Source: Sulfurospirillum sp. 1612 (GTDB lineage Bacteria > Campylobacterota > Campylobacteria > Campylobacterales > Sulfurospirillaceae). Taken from it: a stretch of 64,000 bases of DNA. The position numbers and the translations under genes are program-made. The stretch lies in the NCBI RefSeq assembly GCF_036556685.1, contig NZ_CP140614.1, positions 1-64,000 of the forward strand, in the 5' to 3' direction. The notes below the pieces were generated by a model that ran no database searches, was not told the DNA's origin, and worked only from the letters and a program-made list of their open reading frames with translations. This document shows, piece after piece, positions 28,230 through 38,078 of this stretch. Position 1 is the first letter of the stretch, and every line of letters begins with the position of its first letter.

Positions 28230-29853
28230 CCTCTTTTTACCCTTTTTTTGTATCTCAATGCTCTTTGCAGATTCCCTCTATCGCAACGATGATGCGCACC
28301 AATTGGCAATGAACAAAAGAGTGCCCAGCTCTCATATTGTCGTCTTTATGCCTACGATGCCTTATTTGTATGTTTCCAAACTGATCAATGGAACACTAGT
28401 ACGCTCCAGCGATAATGCCCAAGGTTGGGAATACATGATGGCGACACACTATAAAAAAATCTCTCCCCTTGTGTATGAATTTCATCTCAGAGAAGGGGTG
28501 AAATTTCAAGATAATACCCCCTTTGATGCAGATTCCGTGGTTGAGAATTTTAAGTACATGATGCAAACGCCTTTTAACTACTCTGATCTCTTCGGGCGAC
28601 TCAAAGGTGTGAAAAAAGTATCCCAATATGTTGTGCGGTTTTATTTTAACAAGCCGTATGAGCTTTTTTTATTTGATTTGACTCTGATCAATCTCTACTC
28701 GCATCGCTACCTCAAACATTTTGGCTGGGGATTTAAAAACGCATCAACAGCCAACAGTATGAAAAGCCCGGGTCCTTATGGCTTGGGCCCTTATATCTTA
28801 GAACAAGGCTATGCCACAGGACGGGCTCAAACGCCAAAGATTGAGCTAATCGCCAATCCAAATTACTATGAAAAACCTCAGCCTTATATCGAAAGAATCA
28901 CAATTTACACCGAGCTCAAGACGCAACAAGCTCTAGATGATATTCTAAAATATGAAGGACGGCTTGATATCAGCCCGATTCCTTTTGACAAAAAAGTCGA
29001 GACCGTACTCTCCTTGTATGCAAAGTTGATGACCCATCCCTCGACTCATAATATCTCAATCTATTTTAATATGCTCAAGCCCAATGGCGTGCTGAAAAAC
29101 AAAGCCATCCGCATCGCGCTCAATGAAGCGATTAATCAAGAAAATCTACTGAAATTTGTCTATAAAGAAGAAGGCATCTTAGCCCCTAGTGCGGTGAGTC
29201 CTAATTATAAGTCGGTCAAAATTGCAACCCAGGGGATGCAGACCTATCATCAAAAAGCAGATAAAAAAGAGATCAAAAAACTGCTCAATGGTTTGGTGCT
29301 GCGGGTGTGTACGATGGAGCGGTTTATGTTTTTATGGAAGGGCATCGAATACCAACTGCAACAATATGGCGTCACCTTAAAATATCAAATTATCACCAGT
29401 GAAAAAGGTATCTATGAACAATTGTTGACAAATCGTCAAAAGCCAAAAGAGTGGGATATTTTAACGTGGGGAAATGATGATTGGTCTAGCAATAATCCCT
29501 GGACGGTATTTTTTAATTACCGTACCAGCGATGTTTGGTCCACTATCGACAAAGATGATGTGATGCAAGGCTACATTCAAAAATATTTTGAATTAAAGTA
29601 TAATAGCCCAGAATTCATTGCGATGGTGAAAAAGATTATTAAAAGAGCCTATGATGAGGCTTATATGCTTTTTGTGCCCTCTCCAAATATTGTTTTGGCA
29701 GTGAATAAAGAGGTGGATTATACCCCCTCTTCTGTGCTCATGATGCCGCTTTGGAAAGCTAAAATCACACCCTATCACTGGTCTGTGAGAAGTGGCCACT
29801 ATCCTGATTATAGAAAAATATCAGTAATACCACGGGATGATACAAAGCAATGA
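28216..29853 (+). CDS. Periplasmic solute-binding protein, family 5 (peptide/nickel type)
   Basis: The ~545-residue protein starts with a signal peptide (MKIFNLFLPFFCISMLFA) and has the SBP_bac_5 layout: YEFHLREGVKFQDNTPFDADSVV, GPYGLGPYIL, IELIANPNYYEKPQPYIERI and ALNEAINQENLLKFVY. No ABC permease or ATPase genes are nearby, and it sits between a response regulator and a histidine kinase, so it may act as the ligand sensor of that kinase. The start is uncertain: a TTG at 28216 (GGATA before it) begins the signal peptide directly; a TTG at 28204 adds four residues. It overlaps both neighbours. Confidence 0.8.
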   Translation: MKIFNLFLPFFCISMLFADSLYRNDDAHQLAMNKRVPSSHIVVFMPTMPYLYVSKLINGTLVRSSDNAQGWEYMMATHYKKISPLVYEFHLREGVKFQDNTPFDADSVVENFKYMMQTPFNYSDLFGRLKGVKKVSQYVVRFYFNKPYELFLFDLTLINLYSHRYLKHFGWGFKNASTANSMKSPGPYGLGPYILEQGYATGRAQTPKIELIANPNYYEKPQPYIERITIYTELKTQQALDDILKYEGRLDISPIPFDKKVETVLSLYAKLMTHPSTHNISIYFNMLKPNGVLKNKAIRIALNEAINQENLLKFVYKEEGILAPSAVSPNYKSVKIATQGMQTYHQKADKKEIKKLLNGLVLRVCTMERFMFLWKGIEYQLQQYGVTLKYQIITSEKGIYEQLLTNRQKPKEWDILTWGNDDWSSNNPWTVFFNYRTSDVWSTIDKDDVMQGYIQKYFELKYNSPEFIAMVKKIIKRAYDEAYMLFVPSPNIVLAVNKEVDYTPSSVLMMPLWKAKITPYHWSVRSGHYPDYRKISVIPRDDTKQ

Positions 29854-31502
29854 AACACTTAAGTATTAAAATAAAATTTATAATATTAGGCACGATTGGT
29901 TTTATCGCGTTGAGTTGTATTGTCTTCTTAGCGTTAAATATGGGTAAATTAGGACAGGGGAGTCTGGATAATGTCTATACCGATTCAAGAAATGTTCAAA
30001 CCTTGCAACAAAATTATATCGCACCAATCTTTCAGCTGCGAGAACTCTCACTCTCGTTGGTTGTCGCGCCAAATAAGAATTTCAGAGAGGGAATTAAGCA
30101 AAAACTTTTCCCGCTCATGAAGACGCTAGATCACAAATTTATGACATTAAACAAAGAGACACAAGCACAGTGGAATCATTACAAAACAAGCCTCGAAAAG
30201 ACGCTATATTTTATCAATCAAGGGTTTGAAGAAGGTGCTTTTATCAACGTCAATCAAAAAGAGAGAGAACGGTTTGATATTTTGGTCACTTCGCTAAAAA
30301 AATTACAAGCAAAAGAGTTAAGCAAATCCCAAACATCCTACGACAATGCGAAAAAAACGATTAATAATTATATCATGCTGATTATCATCGTCTCATTGAT
30401 ATTGGTTCTTTTTAATCTTTTCCTAGGTACTTATATTATCATGAGAATTTCACGAAGCATCCAAGAAGTCCAAGAAGGACTGGGTAGATTTTTCACCTTT
30501 TTACGCAATCGCAAAGATGTCGAGGGTGTCGTGGGCATCACATTGGATACCCATGATGAACTAGGGGCCATGGCCAAAGCAATCAATGCTGAGATTAAAA
30601 AAACGCAAGTGGCGCTAAGAGCGGATATCAAACTGATTGAATCTGCAACTCTCATGGTGCAAGAGATTAAAAATGGCAATCTTTACAAGCGTTTGGATGT
30701 GAGTGCTAAAACCAAAGAATTGAACCTGTTGCGCTCGATGATTAATGATATGATTGATGTTTTAGAGATGCGAATCCAGCAAGAAATCAACAGAAGAGCC
30801 GATCAAGAAAAACTTTTGATTCAACAATCAAAGCTCGCAGCCATGGGAAATATGATTGGAAATATTGCCCACCAATGGCGTCAGCCTCTCAGTGAACTCA
30901 ATGCGATATTGATGAATATCGAGACGAAATATCGATTCAATGATTTTGATATCAATTTTATTGAAGAGAGCGTTGCAAAGTGCAATAAAATTACGGCTTA
31001 TATGTCCAATACTATTAGTGATTTTCAAAATTTCTTCAAACCCTCCAAACAAAAAGAGAAGTTCTTGGTCGTTGAGGCGTGTAAGCGTGCGAGTTCCATC
31101 CTCAAATCTTCACTGGCTAATAACAACATCCGTTTTGAGTGCTCTTTTGATGGTGAAAAAGAGGTGTTTGGCTATCCCAATGAATTCTCCCAGGCGCTTT
31201 TAAATATTCTCTCCAATGCCAAAGATGTTTTGATACAAAGAAAATCCGAAGACCCCTGTATCAAAGTCACGATTAAATCGGGCAAGCAGTTTGTACTGAT
31301 CAGTATCCAAGATAATGGCGGTGGGATTGAAGAGAAAAATATTGATAGAATTTTTGAGCCCTATTTTACAACCAAACACGCCAAACAAGGTACGGGTATC
31401 GGACTGTACATGAGCAAAACAATTATCGAGGGCAATATGGATGGATTTTTAGTAGCTAAAAATATCGATGGAGGCGCGCGTTTTACTATAAAGATAAAGT
31501 AG
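29850..31502 (+). CDS. Sensor histidine kinase with HAMP domain
   Basis: The 550-residue protein has a membrane helix at about 10-30, a periplasmic helical domain, a second helix at about 172-195, and a HAMP region (to about 240). A second linker leads to the kinase core with His341 in NIAHQWRQPLSELNAIL, the N-box NILSNAKDVLIQ, and glycine boxes DNGGGIEEKN and GTGIGLYMSK. It overlaps the binding-protein gene by four bases and should act with it and the response regulator at 27537. A short stem-loop follows its stop. Confidence 0.9.
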   Translation: MKHLSIKIKFIILGTIGFIALSCIVFLALNMGKLGQGSLDNVYTDSRNVQTLQQNYIAPIFQLRELSLSLVVAPNKNFREGIKQKLFPLMKTLDHKFMTLNKETQAQWNHYKTSLEKTLYFINQGFEEGAFINVNQKERERFDILVTSLKKLQAKELSKSQTSYDNAKKTINNYIMLIIIVSLILVLFNLFLGTYIIMRISRSIQEVQEGLGRFFTFLRNRKDVEGVVGITLDTHDELGAMAKAINAEIKKTQVALRADIKLIESATLMVQEIKNGNLYKRLDVSAKTKELNLLRSMINDMIDVLEMRIQQEINRRADQEKLLIQQSKLAAMGNMIGNIAHQWRQPLSELNAILMNIETKYRFNDFDINFIEESVAKCNKITAYMSNTISDFQNFFKPSKQKEKFLVVEACKRASSILKSSLANNNIRFECSFDGEKEVFGYPNEFSQALLNILSNAKDVLIQRKSEDPCIKVTIKSGKQFVLISIQDNGGGIEEKNIDRIFEPYFTTKHAKQGTGIGLYMSKTIIEGNMDGFLVAKNIDGGARFTIKIK

Positions 31503-31524
31503 CAGGAGGATTAAGCCCCCTGCT
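31501..31524. terminator. Stem-loop between the kinase gene and the TorA-like gene
   Basis: AGCAGG (31501-31506) pairs with CCTGCT (31519-31524), with further GG/CC pairs inside. It is followed on the plus strand by TTGAGATTT. The two operons converge here, so it probably terminates both. Confidence 0.5.
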
Positions 31525-31531
31525 TTGAGAT

Positions 31532-33994
31532 TTAAACGATGCTTGGTTTTTCAAAAACCGTTACTTTTGGTGCCGCTTCTGTGTATTTTTCAACATCAGC
31601 TAAGACCGTATTGGAGATATTGCCTTGTGCTAATTTTGAGGTTCCTTTATCGATAGTGAGAAGATTCACATTGCCGTGTTTGCACATCGTATCTTTTTTG
31701 CTCGGATCTAGTGGATCATACCACGCCCCCTCATCAATTTTGATAACATTTGGCATAATCGCATCGGTGACGATAGCCCCCGCAAGTGTGGCGCCACGCT
31801 CATTAAAGACGCGTACGATATCACCGTTTTTGATACCACGTTTTTTGGCATCGATTGGATTCATCCAAACCGGTTCTCTGCCTTGTACTTCATAGAGATC
31901 TCGCAACCACGTGTTGGAGAGTTGTGAATGAAGTCGATATTTTGGGTGTGGGGAGAGCACATGGAGTGGATATTTCTTGGCCTCTTTTGCTCCCAACCAC
32001 TCAGCCGGTTCAATCCATGAAGGATAAGGAAGACAATCATCGTATTTGAATTTGGCGATGGTTCTGGAGTAGATCTCAATTTTTCCTGATGGCGTACCGA
32101 GTGGATTGAGCATCGGATTTTTTCTAAAGGATTCAAATTTCGTGTATTGTTTTGATTTCTCAGGTGTTTCAAACTTGACATAGCCTTGTTCCCAAAATTT
32201 CTCAAAAGAAGGCATTTTGATATTTCTTTGTTCTGCTTGCATTTTTGCATTTTCATAAAACTCTTTGATCCAATCCATCTCAGAGGTTTTGCCCTCGGTA
32301 AACTCTTTTTCATAGCCAAGGCGCTTACTGATTTGGCGACAAATCTCATAATCGTTTTTAGACTCTTTATACGGCTCGATTCCCTTTTTCATCGCGATAA
32401 AATGGCTGGAACTATAATCACCCATAGAGTCAATATCGTTATTTTCTATCTCTGTTGTTACCGGAAGGACAATATCTGCCATACGTGCTGTTGGGGTCCA
32501 AAATGGCTCATGAACGATAAATGTCTCTAGTTTTTTCCATGCTTCAATCATTAAATTTCGATCTTGATGGTGAACAAATGGATTTCCCCCGACCCAATAG
32601 GCCATCTTGATTTCAGGGTAGGTGATTTTTTTGCCATTGAAATCGATGGTTTTACCCGGGTTCATAATCAAATCAGTGACTCTGGCCACCGGGATACTCA
32701 GCTCAGCCCCTGCTGACATCCAGTCGATTTTGTTTTTACCGCCAATCACTGTGGAAATACCGCTGAGTCCTGGTGCTGCAGCTGATGGGGTGCCGCCATT
32801 TGAGTAGTGATAACTAAATCCAAAACCGCATCCTGGCATTCCGATTTGACCCAACATACATGAAAGGGTGACGAGCATCCAGTGAAATTGTTCGCCATGA
32901 TCGGCTCTTTGGACACCCCAACCGGCCATCAGCATGGTTTTTTTGTTTTTAAGTGTTTCTGCAAAACTTTTGATAGTTTTTTCATCAACGCCACAAATTT
33001 CAGAAGCCCAAGCAGGAGTCTTTGGTGTTTTATCTATCTCTCCTAAAAGGTAAGCTTTGAATTTTTTAAATCCGACGGTATATTTTTTGATAAATTTTTC
33101 ATCATACTGTTTGGTCGTATAAAGGTGATACATCATCCCAAGCATCATGGCCGTGTCGGTGTTTGGTTTGGGTCTAATCATGATAGGGTCAAGATACATG
33201 GCCGTATCATCGGTGAGCGGATTCACGGCATAAATTTTCATTTTGCCTGCTTTGGTAGCTTTTTTGAGACCTTCTAGATAAGGATAAGCACCATGTTCTG
33301 ATATCGTCCAGTCGATTTGACAACAACGCATCGGATCTGCTCCCCAAAAGACAACATTCTCTGCCTCTTTGACAACAAGTGGCCAAGACGTTTGTTGTTC
33401 ATAAACCTCAATCCCTCCTAAGACATGAGGCATAATCACTTGTGCTGCTGCTGTGGAATAATCTCCCGTACTCCCTACATAGCCACCCGATAGTTTCATC
33501 ATACGATTCATCAAAACACGGGCATTGTGCAGTTTACCTGGGCTTTTCCAGCCGTAACTTCCCGCGAAGATTCCTTTTGGTCCATACGTTTTTTGAACCC
33601 GTTTGATTTCAGATGCTACCAAATCCAATGCTTCGTCCCAACTGACGCGCACAAATTTTTCTGCACCTCTTTTTGATGTATCACTGTTGTGACCGTGTTT
33701 CAAAAATCCCTCTCGGACCATGGGGTATTCGACACGTGTTTTTGAGTACGTTCTACTGGGCAAGGCGTTAATCATAGGGCTGGGTTGATAGTCATCTTTA
33801 AAAGCAGTGACACCGGTGAATTGTCCGCCTTTGATATGCGCTCTAAAAGCACCAAAGTGTGAACCATTCATCGGGGCAGATTGATCTTCAATCGGGCCAC
33901 TAATCAATGGGTTGGCACTAAGTTTTTGTGTGAGTGCAACTGAGGCTAATGCTCCGGTTCCCTTTAGGAAATTTCTACGGCTTGAATTTTTCAA
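31532..33994 (-). CDS. torA: Periplasmic TorA/DorA-type molybdopterin oxidoreductase (S- or N-oxide reductase)
   Basis: This enzyme reduces TMAO, DMSO or related oxides as a terminal electron acceptor. The 820-residue protein has a Tat signal (SRRNFLKGTGALASVALT). It lacks the N-terminal Cys cluster of Fe-S-containing relatives and keeps the TorA/DMSO reductase segment GSYGWKSPG (S146 is the likely molybdenum ligand). It also has WGADPMRCCQIDWTI and the C-terminal AWYDP segment. The monohaem cytochrome c gene lies 10 bp upstream, the same order as Campylobacter Cj0265c-Cj0264c. The exact substrate is not determined by sequence. Confidence 0.88.
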   Translation of the reverse strand: MKNSSRRNFLKGTGALASVALTQKLSANPLISGPIEDQSAPMNGSHFGAFRAHIKGGQFTGVTAFKDDYQPSPMINALPSRTYSKTRVEYPMVREGFLKHGHNSDTSKRGAEKFVRVSWDEALDLVASEIKRVQKTYGPKGIFAGSYGWKSPGKLHNARVLMNRMMKLSGGYVGSTGDYSTAAAQVIMPHVLGGIEVYEQQTSWPLVVKEAENVVFWGADPMRCCQIDWTISEHGAYPYLEGLKKATKAGKMKIYAVNPLTDDTAMYLDPIMIRPKPNTDTAMMLGMMYHLYTTKQYDEKFIKKYTVGFKKFKAYLLGEIDKTPKTPAWASEICGVDEKTIKSFAETLKNKKTMLMAGWGVQRADHGEQFHWMLVTLSCMLGQIGMPGCGFGFSYHYSNGGTPSAAAPGLSGISTVIGGKNKIDWMSAGAELSIPVARVTDLIMNPGKTIDFNGKKITYPEIKMAYWVGGNPFVHHQDRNLMIEAWKKLETFIVHEPFWTPTARMADIVLPVTTEIENNDIDSMGDYSSSHFIAMKKGIEPYKESKNDYEICRQISKRLGYEKEFTEGKTSEMDWIKEFYENAKMQAEQRNIKMPSFEKFWEQGYVKFETPEKSKQYTKFESFRKNPMLNPLGTPSGKIEIYSRTIAKFKYDDCLPYPSWIEPAEWLGAKEAKKYPLHVLSPHPKYRLHSQLSNTWLRDLYEVQGREPVWMNPIDAKKRGIKNGDIVRVFNERGATLAGAIVTDAIMPNVIKIDEGAWYDPLDPSKKDTMCKHGNVNLLTIDKGTSKLAQGNISNTVLADVEKYTEAAPKVTVFEKPSIV

Positions 33995-34004
33995 AATGTA
34001 CTCC

Positions 34005-34583
34005 TTAGTTTTTATGGTTTTGTAAATATTTTACGATGAGTTGAACTTCATCTGGCATCAATCCGGCACGATCTTTCATCGAGCGAATCATCCCAGGCCA
34101 TTGATTTGCGGTAAATTGGTCAAATTTTGGTGCGGCGTGACACGAATTACATCGGCTTTGAAATAGCTCTGAAGCACTGCTCCAAAGGGTATTGATATCA
34201 GCGGTGACATTGTCTTTTTTGATCCACACGGTGATGGCAGCGTCATTCCATTGTGTCTCATAATCATCCATCGCAGTTTTCACAACTTTGATATGTTTTG
34301 TTGCATCATCATTTAAAACTGCATAAATAATTCTTTGACCTACTTTTTGAAACATCACAGTTGGTGAACCATCAGCGCTCCATCCGGATACTTCGACTAA
34401 AAGAAAGTCTTTGTTTTTTTTGATGACTTTCATCGGTGTTGCCGTTTGTACGATACCAATGGATTGTCCATCTGATGAATTCAAAAAAATGGGTGAAGAT
34501 TTTTTTGCAAAAACCACATCTCCTTTTGCATAGGCTACAACTGACATTAGCAAAATCAATACTAATGTAATTCCTTTTTTCAT
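34005..34583 (-). CDS. Periplasmic monohaem cytochrome c, TorC C-terminal type
   Basis: The 192-residue protein has a signal peptide (MKKGITLVLILLMSVVAYA), then an SH3-like domain (about 22-130), then one haem site CNSCH at 145-149 with a likely axial Met in the following MIRSMKDRAGLMPDE segment. This matches the C-terminal domain of TorC and Cj0265c, which passes electrons to the TorA-like reductase encoded next. AAAAGGAG precedes the ATG. Membrane anchorage must be through other partners, since no helix follows the signal peptide. Confidence 0.88.
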   Translation of the reverse strand: MKKGITLVLILLMSVVAYAKGDVVFAKKSSPIFLNSSDGQSIGIVQTATPMKVIKKNKDFLLVEVSGWSADGSPTVMFQKVGQRIIYAVLNDDATKHIKVVKTAMDDYETQWNDAAITVWIKKDNVTADINTLWSSASELFQSRCNSCHAAPKFDQFTANQWPGMIRSMKDRAGLMPDEVQLIVKYLQNHKN

Positions 34584-34607
34584 AATGACTCCTTTTCGAT
34601 TTGAAAA

Positions 34608-34647
34608 ATTGTAACGGAAAAAAATTGGAAAAAAATTGGAAAAAGTT
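34608..34647 (-). promoter_or_regulatory. Promoter region with three phased 11-bp repeats upstream of the cytochrome/TorA operon
   Basis: On the plus strand GGAAAAAAATT occurs at 34616-34626 and 34627-34637, with a third related copy GGAAAAAGTT at 34638-34647, in exact 11-bp phase. On the minus strand they lie just upstream of a -10-like TACAAT (34608-34613), covering the -35 position. The arrangement would suit tandem binding of an OmpR-type activator (compare the decameric tor boxes of E. coli TorR) or intrinsic curvature. Function is inferred. Confidence 0.45.
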
Positions 34648-34699
34648 ATATTATGAAAGTTTTTTGATAGCGAAAATAGTGATGTGAGGTAGGAGCTTT

Positions 34700-35632
34700 T
34701 TAGGGTTCAATGAGTTTGTTAAAGAGTTTTGCATGAACTGCTACTTTGTTTTTGCCGTTTTGTTTTGCCTTATAAAGAGCATGATCGGCTCGCTTGAGCG
34801 CATCTTCATAGGAATGATCTACCATGAGCATGGTGCTGACGCCGATACTTGCTGTTGCATACAAACCGGTTAATGAGAGTTTTCTTTGCTCATGATAAAA
34901 ACATTCACGCATTCGTGTTGCAAAATGAGTGGCTTCTTCGAGTGTCGTATTGGGGAGGGCTACCACAAATTCATCTCCTCCAAAACGATACGCTGTATCC
35001 GTGGAGCGCAGTTGTTTTCTGCACGTATCTGCAATCGCCAATATGGCTTTATCTCCAGCATGGTGTCCTAGGGTGTCGTTGATTTGTTTTAAATTATCCA
35101 AATCAAAAATCAAAAGGGAGATAGGTGTATCATAGCGCAACATTGTATCATGATGGTGTTTGAGGTCTCGCTCGAGTCTTCGACGATTGAAAAACCCTGT
35201 CAGTTGATCGGTATCACTTTGTTGTCGCAATTGTTCTTCAAGTTCGTGTCGTTTTGATATATTGCTAGCCACCCAAAGGACCACCTCTTCTCCTTCAATC
35301 TGAAAATCAAGGGCTTGGATACGTCCTTCAAACCAAATGGTTGACGTGGGGCCATTTAGAGGTAATCCTTTGATATCCGTTCCTCTTAATGCGTATGTTT
35401 CTATAATCAATTGTTTGGTATCTAAGGCAAGATTGATTTTTTCAAGAAACCAATCAGCTTTTTCTTTTTTAACCACATCAGAAATTTTTGTACCAATGAG
35501 TGCGGCACTATCATGATAGTAGCGATTATCGCGACCACCATAGATTGCGATATATTTTCCACTGCGAGATAAGATAAAGGCAGGGTCTGGGAGCGTTTTT
35601 AAAATGGTGTGCATATGTTCGATACTAATCAT
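34700..35632 (-). CDS. Diguanylate cyclase with PAS domain
   Basis: The 310-residue soluble protein has a PAS-like sensor domain (about 8-130) and an intact GGDEF domain (about 140-305). The active site reads RFGGDEFVVALP, and an RSTD allosteric I-site lies five residues before GGDEF, so the enzyme should make c-di-GMP with product inhibition. Metal-binding FDLDNLKQIND is present. The stimulus of the PAS domain is unknown. It lies alone upstream of the tRNA cluster, on the minus strand. Confidence 0.93.
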   Translation of the reverse strand: MISIEHMHTILKTLPDPAFILSRSGKYIAIYGGRDNRYYHDSAALIGTKISDVVKKEKADWFLEKINLALDTKQLIIETYALRGTDIKGLPLNGPTSTIWFEGRIQALDFQIEGEEVVLWVASNISKRHELEEQLRQQSDTDQLTGFFNRRRLERDLKHHHDTMLRYDTPISLLIFDLDNLKQINDTLGHHAGDKAILAIADTCRKQLRSTDTAYRFGGDEFVVALPNTTLEEATHFATRMRECFYHEQRKLSLTGLYATASIGVSTMLMVDHSYEDALKRADHALYKAKQNGKNKVAVHAKLFNKLIEP

Positions 35633-35785
35633 GTGAGTATTCCAATGGATTAATTTTACTTCGTGTTTGTTGCTTTTTATTATAGCACTAAAATGTTTTT
35701 AATGATATAGAAAGGATTCTTTTTATGTTAAATGGGGGTAAAAAAAAGAAAAAAAGTAATTTTTATCTCGATTTGAAGTAAAAAG

Positions 35786-35875
35786 TGGCCGGGAGAGAGG
35801 GATTCGAACCCCCGGAGGTGTTACCCTCAACGGTTTTCAAGACCGCCGCATTAAACCAAGCTCTGCCATCTCCCG
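35786..35875 (-). tRNA. tRNA-Ser(TGA)
   Basis: A 90-nt class II tRNA with acceptor CGGGAGA / TCTCCCG, discriminator G and encoded CCA. The anticodon loop CTTGAAAAC contains TGA (reads UCA). It has a long variable arm (TTGAGGGTAACACCTC) and T-loop GGGTTCGAATCCC. Last tRNA of the four-gene operon. Confidence 0.96.
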
Positions 35876-35969
35876 ACAATAATAAATGTAAACTAAATCT
35901 CGACAAAGTCGAAGCTTTAGTGACTGAATACTTATGCAGCTTTGCCTTATAAGTATGAGAAATAAGAAT

Positions 35970-36044
35970 TGGAGGCGACACCCGGATTTGAACCGGGGAT
36001 CAGAGCTTTGCAGGCTCCTGCCTTAGCCACTTGGCTATATCGCC
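35970..36044 (-). tRNA. tRNA-Cys(GCA)
   Basis: A 75-nt tRNA with acceptor GGCGATA / TGTCGCC (one G-T pair), CCA encoded. The anticodon loop CTGCAAA contains GCA. T-arm CCGGTTCAAATCCGG. It lies between tRNA-Leu and tRNA-Ser in the operon. Confidence 0.95.
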
Positions 36045-36075
36045 ACCGAACAAAGCAAATCCAAATTACGCAAGG

Positions 36076-36162
36076 TGGTGCCCGGAGCCGGACTTGAACC
36101 GGCACGCTCAAAATGAGCGAGGGATTTTAAGTCCCTTGCGTCTACCATTCCGCCACCCGGGC
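36076..36162 (-). tRNA. tRNA-Leu(TAA)
   Basis: An 87-nt class II tRNA with acceptor GCCCGGG / TCCGGGC, discriminator A and CCA encoded. The anticodon loop ACTTAAAAT contains TAA (reads UUA and UUG). The variable arm is TCGCTCATTTTGAGCG. Confidence 0.95.
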
Positions 36163-36196
36163 AAACGCTTTTCTATTATCAATTCTCTGTTTCTAA

Positions 36197-36271
<75 letters not shown>

Positions 36272-36289
36272 AGTCAAAAATGAGACGAA

Positions 36290-36318
36290 ATTATAGCAAT
36301 TATTTTACAAAATGTAAA
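36290..36318 (-). promoter_or_regulatory. Promoter of the tRNA operon Gly-Leu-Cys-Ser
   Basis: On the minus strand a -35 TTTACA (36313-36318) and a perfect -10 TATAAT (36290-36295) are separated by 17 bp, 18 bases before the mature 5' end of tRNA-Gly. Confidence 0.7.
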
Positions 36319-36368
36319 GGGGTTATGGCTAATAATCTCAACATATTACATAATAGCCTACTTTTTGA

Positions 36369-36374
36369 TATAAT
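36369..36374 (+). promoter_or_regulatory. -10 box of ilvD
   Basis: A perfect TATAAT lies 24 bases before the ilvD ATG, followed by the AAAGGA ribosome binding site. Confidence 0.5.
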
Positions 36375-36398
36375 TATTCAAAAATTTAAAGGAATATC

Positions 36399-38078
36399 AT
36401 GCGCAGTGATCAGGTAAAAAAAGGTTATGATAGAGCACCTCATAGAAGTTTGTTTCGTGCTACGGGAGTGAAAGAAGAAGATTTTGATAAACCCTTTATT
36501 GGAGTAGCCAACTCTTTTATTGAGATTATTCCGGGACATTTTTTCTTAAATAAATATGGTGAGATTATTAAAGACGAAATACGCAAGAACGGATGCATCC
36601 CATTTGAATTTAATACAATCGGTGTCGATGATGGCATTGCGATGGGTCATGATGGAATGTTGTACTCTCTTCCGAGTCGTGAGTTGATTGCCAATTCTAT
36701 TGAAACGGTGATGAATGCCCACAAGTTAGATGCCATGATTTGTATTCCAAATTGTGACAAAATTGTACCTGGGATGATTATGGGGGCACTTAGAGTCAAT
36801 GTGCCGACTGTGTTTGTGAGTGGAGGACCTATGAAAAAGGGTCATACAAAAGAGGGACAGCCCATCGATTTAGCGACAGCTTTTGAAGCCGTCGGTAAAT
36901 TTGAAAATGGCGATATGGATGAGGCAGAACTCAAAGATATCGAATGCAACGCCTGTCCGACGGGAGGAAGTTGTTCGGGTATGTTCACCGCTAACAGCAT
37001 GAATACTCTCATGGAAGCAATGGGGATTGCATTGCCTGGAAATGGTACGATACCAGCCCTCACACCAGAGCGTGAAGTCCTCATAAGAGCAGCGGCAAAG
37101 CGCGTGTGTGAAATAGCGTTGGATACGACATTTAATTTTAGAAATATCCTTAATGAAAAAGCAGTCAGAAATGCTTTTGCTATCGATATGGCGATGGGTG
37201 GTAGCACTAACACCGTGCTTCATATGTTAGCCATTGCTAAAGAAGCCGGCGTGGATTTTAATATCGCCGATATTAATGCTATTAGCAAGAAAGTCTCTCA
37301 CATTGCTAAGATTTCTCCATCATTGCCGAGTGTTCATATGGAAGATATCGATAAAGCCGGTGGCGTGAGTGCGGTGATGCATGAAATTGCCAAGATGAAT
37401 ACAGGCGCTTTGTACTTGGATAATCTTACCGTGACAGGTGAGAGTATTGGTGAACGTGTGGGAAATTCTGAGATTTTAGATAACACGGTGATTCATAATC
37501 TAGATAACTCCTACTCTAAAGTGGGGGGATTGGCAATTCTTTTTGGTAATTTGGCTACTGAAGGGTGTGTGATTAAAACAGCGGGTATCACGGGTGAGCG
37601 AAAATTTAGAGGTAGCGCCGTTTGTTTTAACTCTCAACAAGAAGCGATTGAGGGAATTATCAAGAAAAAAGTTAAAAAAGGTGATGTTGTCGTGATTCGC
37701 TATGAAGGGCCACGTGGCGGTCCGGGCATGCAAGAGATGCTCTCACCAACGAGTTTGATTATGGGGATGGGATTGGGTGCAGATGTCGCACTGATCACAG
37801 ATGGAAGATTTAGTGGAGCAACACGAGGTTTGAGTATCGGTCATGTGAGTCCTGAAGCGGCTGAGGGCGGTATGATTGGTTTATTGAAAGATGGTGATAT
37901 GATTGCGATTGATGTGGATAAATATACCATAGAAGTCGAATTAAGCGATGAAGAGATTGCCACACGTCGTGCGGCCTTTAAGCCCGTACAAAAAGAGATC
38001 AAAGGGAGTTGGTTGAAACAATATCGACTCTTAGTGACCAATGCAACCAATGGTGCTGTATTAAAGACGGAGCTTTGA
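36399..38078 (+). CDS. ilvD: Dihydroxy-acid dehydratase
   Basis: IlvD dehydrates 2,3-dihydroxy-isovalerate and -methylvalerate in valine and isoleucine synthesis. The 559 residues are full length, with the iron-sulfur cysteines in [13 protein letters not shown] and [20 protein letters not shown], and the C-terminal [28 protein letters not shown] precedes the ATG. The stop overlaps the ATG of the following MarC gene (TGATG). Confidence 0.97.
   Translation: MRSDQVKKGYDRAPHRSLFRATGVKEEDFDKPFIGVANSFIEIIPGHFFLNKYGEIIKDEIRKNGCIPFEFNTIGVDDGIAMGHDGMLYSLPSRELIANSIETVMNAHKLDAMICIPNCDKIVPGMIMGALRVNVPTVFVSGGPMKKGHTKEGQPIDLATAFEAVGKFENGDMDEAELKDIECNACPTGGSCSGMFTANSMNTLMEAMGIALPGNGTIPALTPEREVLIRAAAKRVCEIALDTTFNFRNILNEKAVRNAFAIDMAMGGSTNTVLHMLAIAKEAGVDFNIADINAISKKVSHIAKISPSLPSVHMEDIDKAGGVSAVMHEIAKMNTGALYLDNLTVTGESIGERVGNSEILDNTVIHNLDNSYSKVGGLAILFGNLATEGCVIKTAGITGERKFRGSAVCFNSQQEAIEGIIKKKVKKGDVVVIRYEGPRGGPGMQEMLSPTSLIMGMGLGADVALITDGRFSGATRGLSIGHVSPEAAEGGMIGLLKDGDMIAIDVDKYTIEVELSDEEIATRRAAFKPVQKEIKGSWLKQYRLLVTNATNGAVLKTEL

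Noticed and set aside
31861-32530. Antisense frames of 110-160 codons within the TorA-like gene
   Set aside because: Their protein products show no domain or signal and they lie fully opposite a well-supported gene.
38009-38077. Upstream start of the second MarC gene
   Set aside because: It lies wholly in ilvD; the TGATG overlap at 38078 is the usual coupled start.
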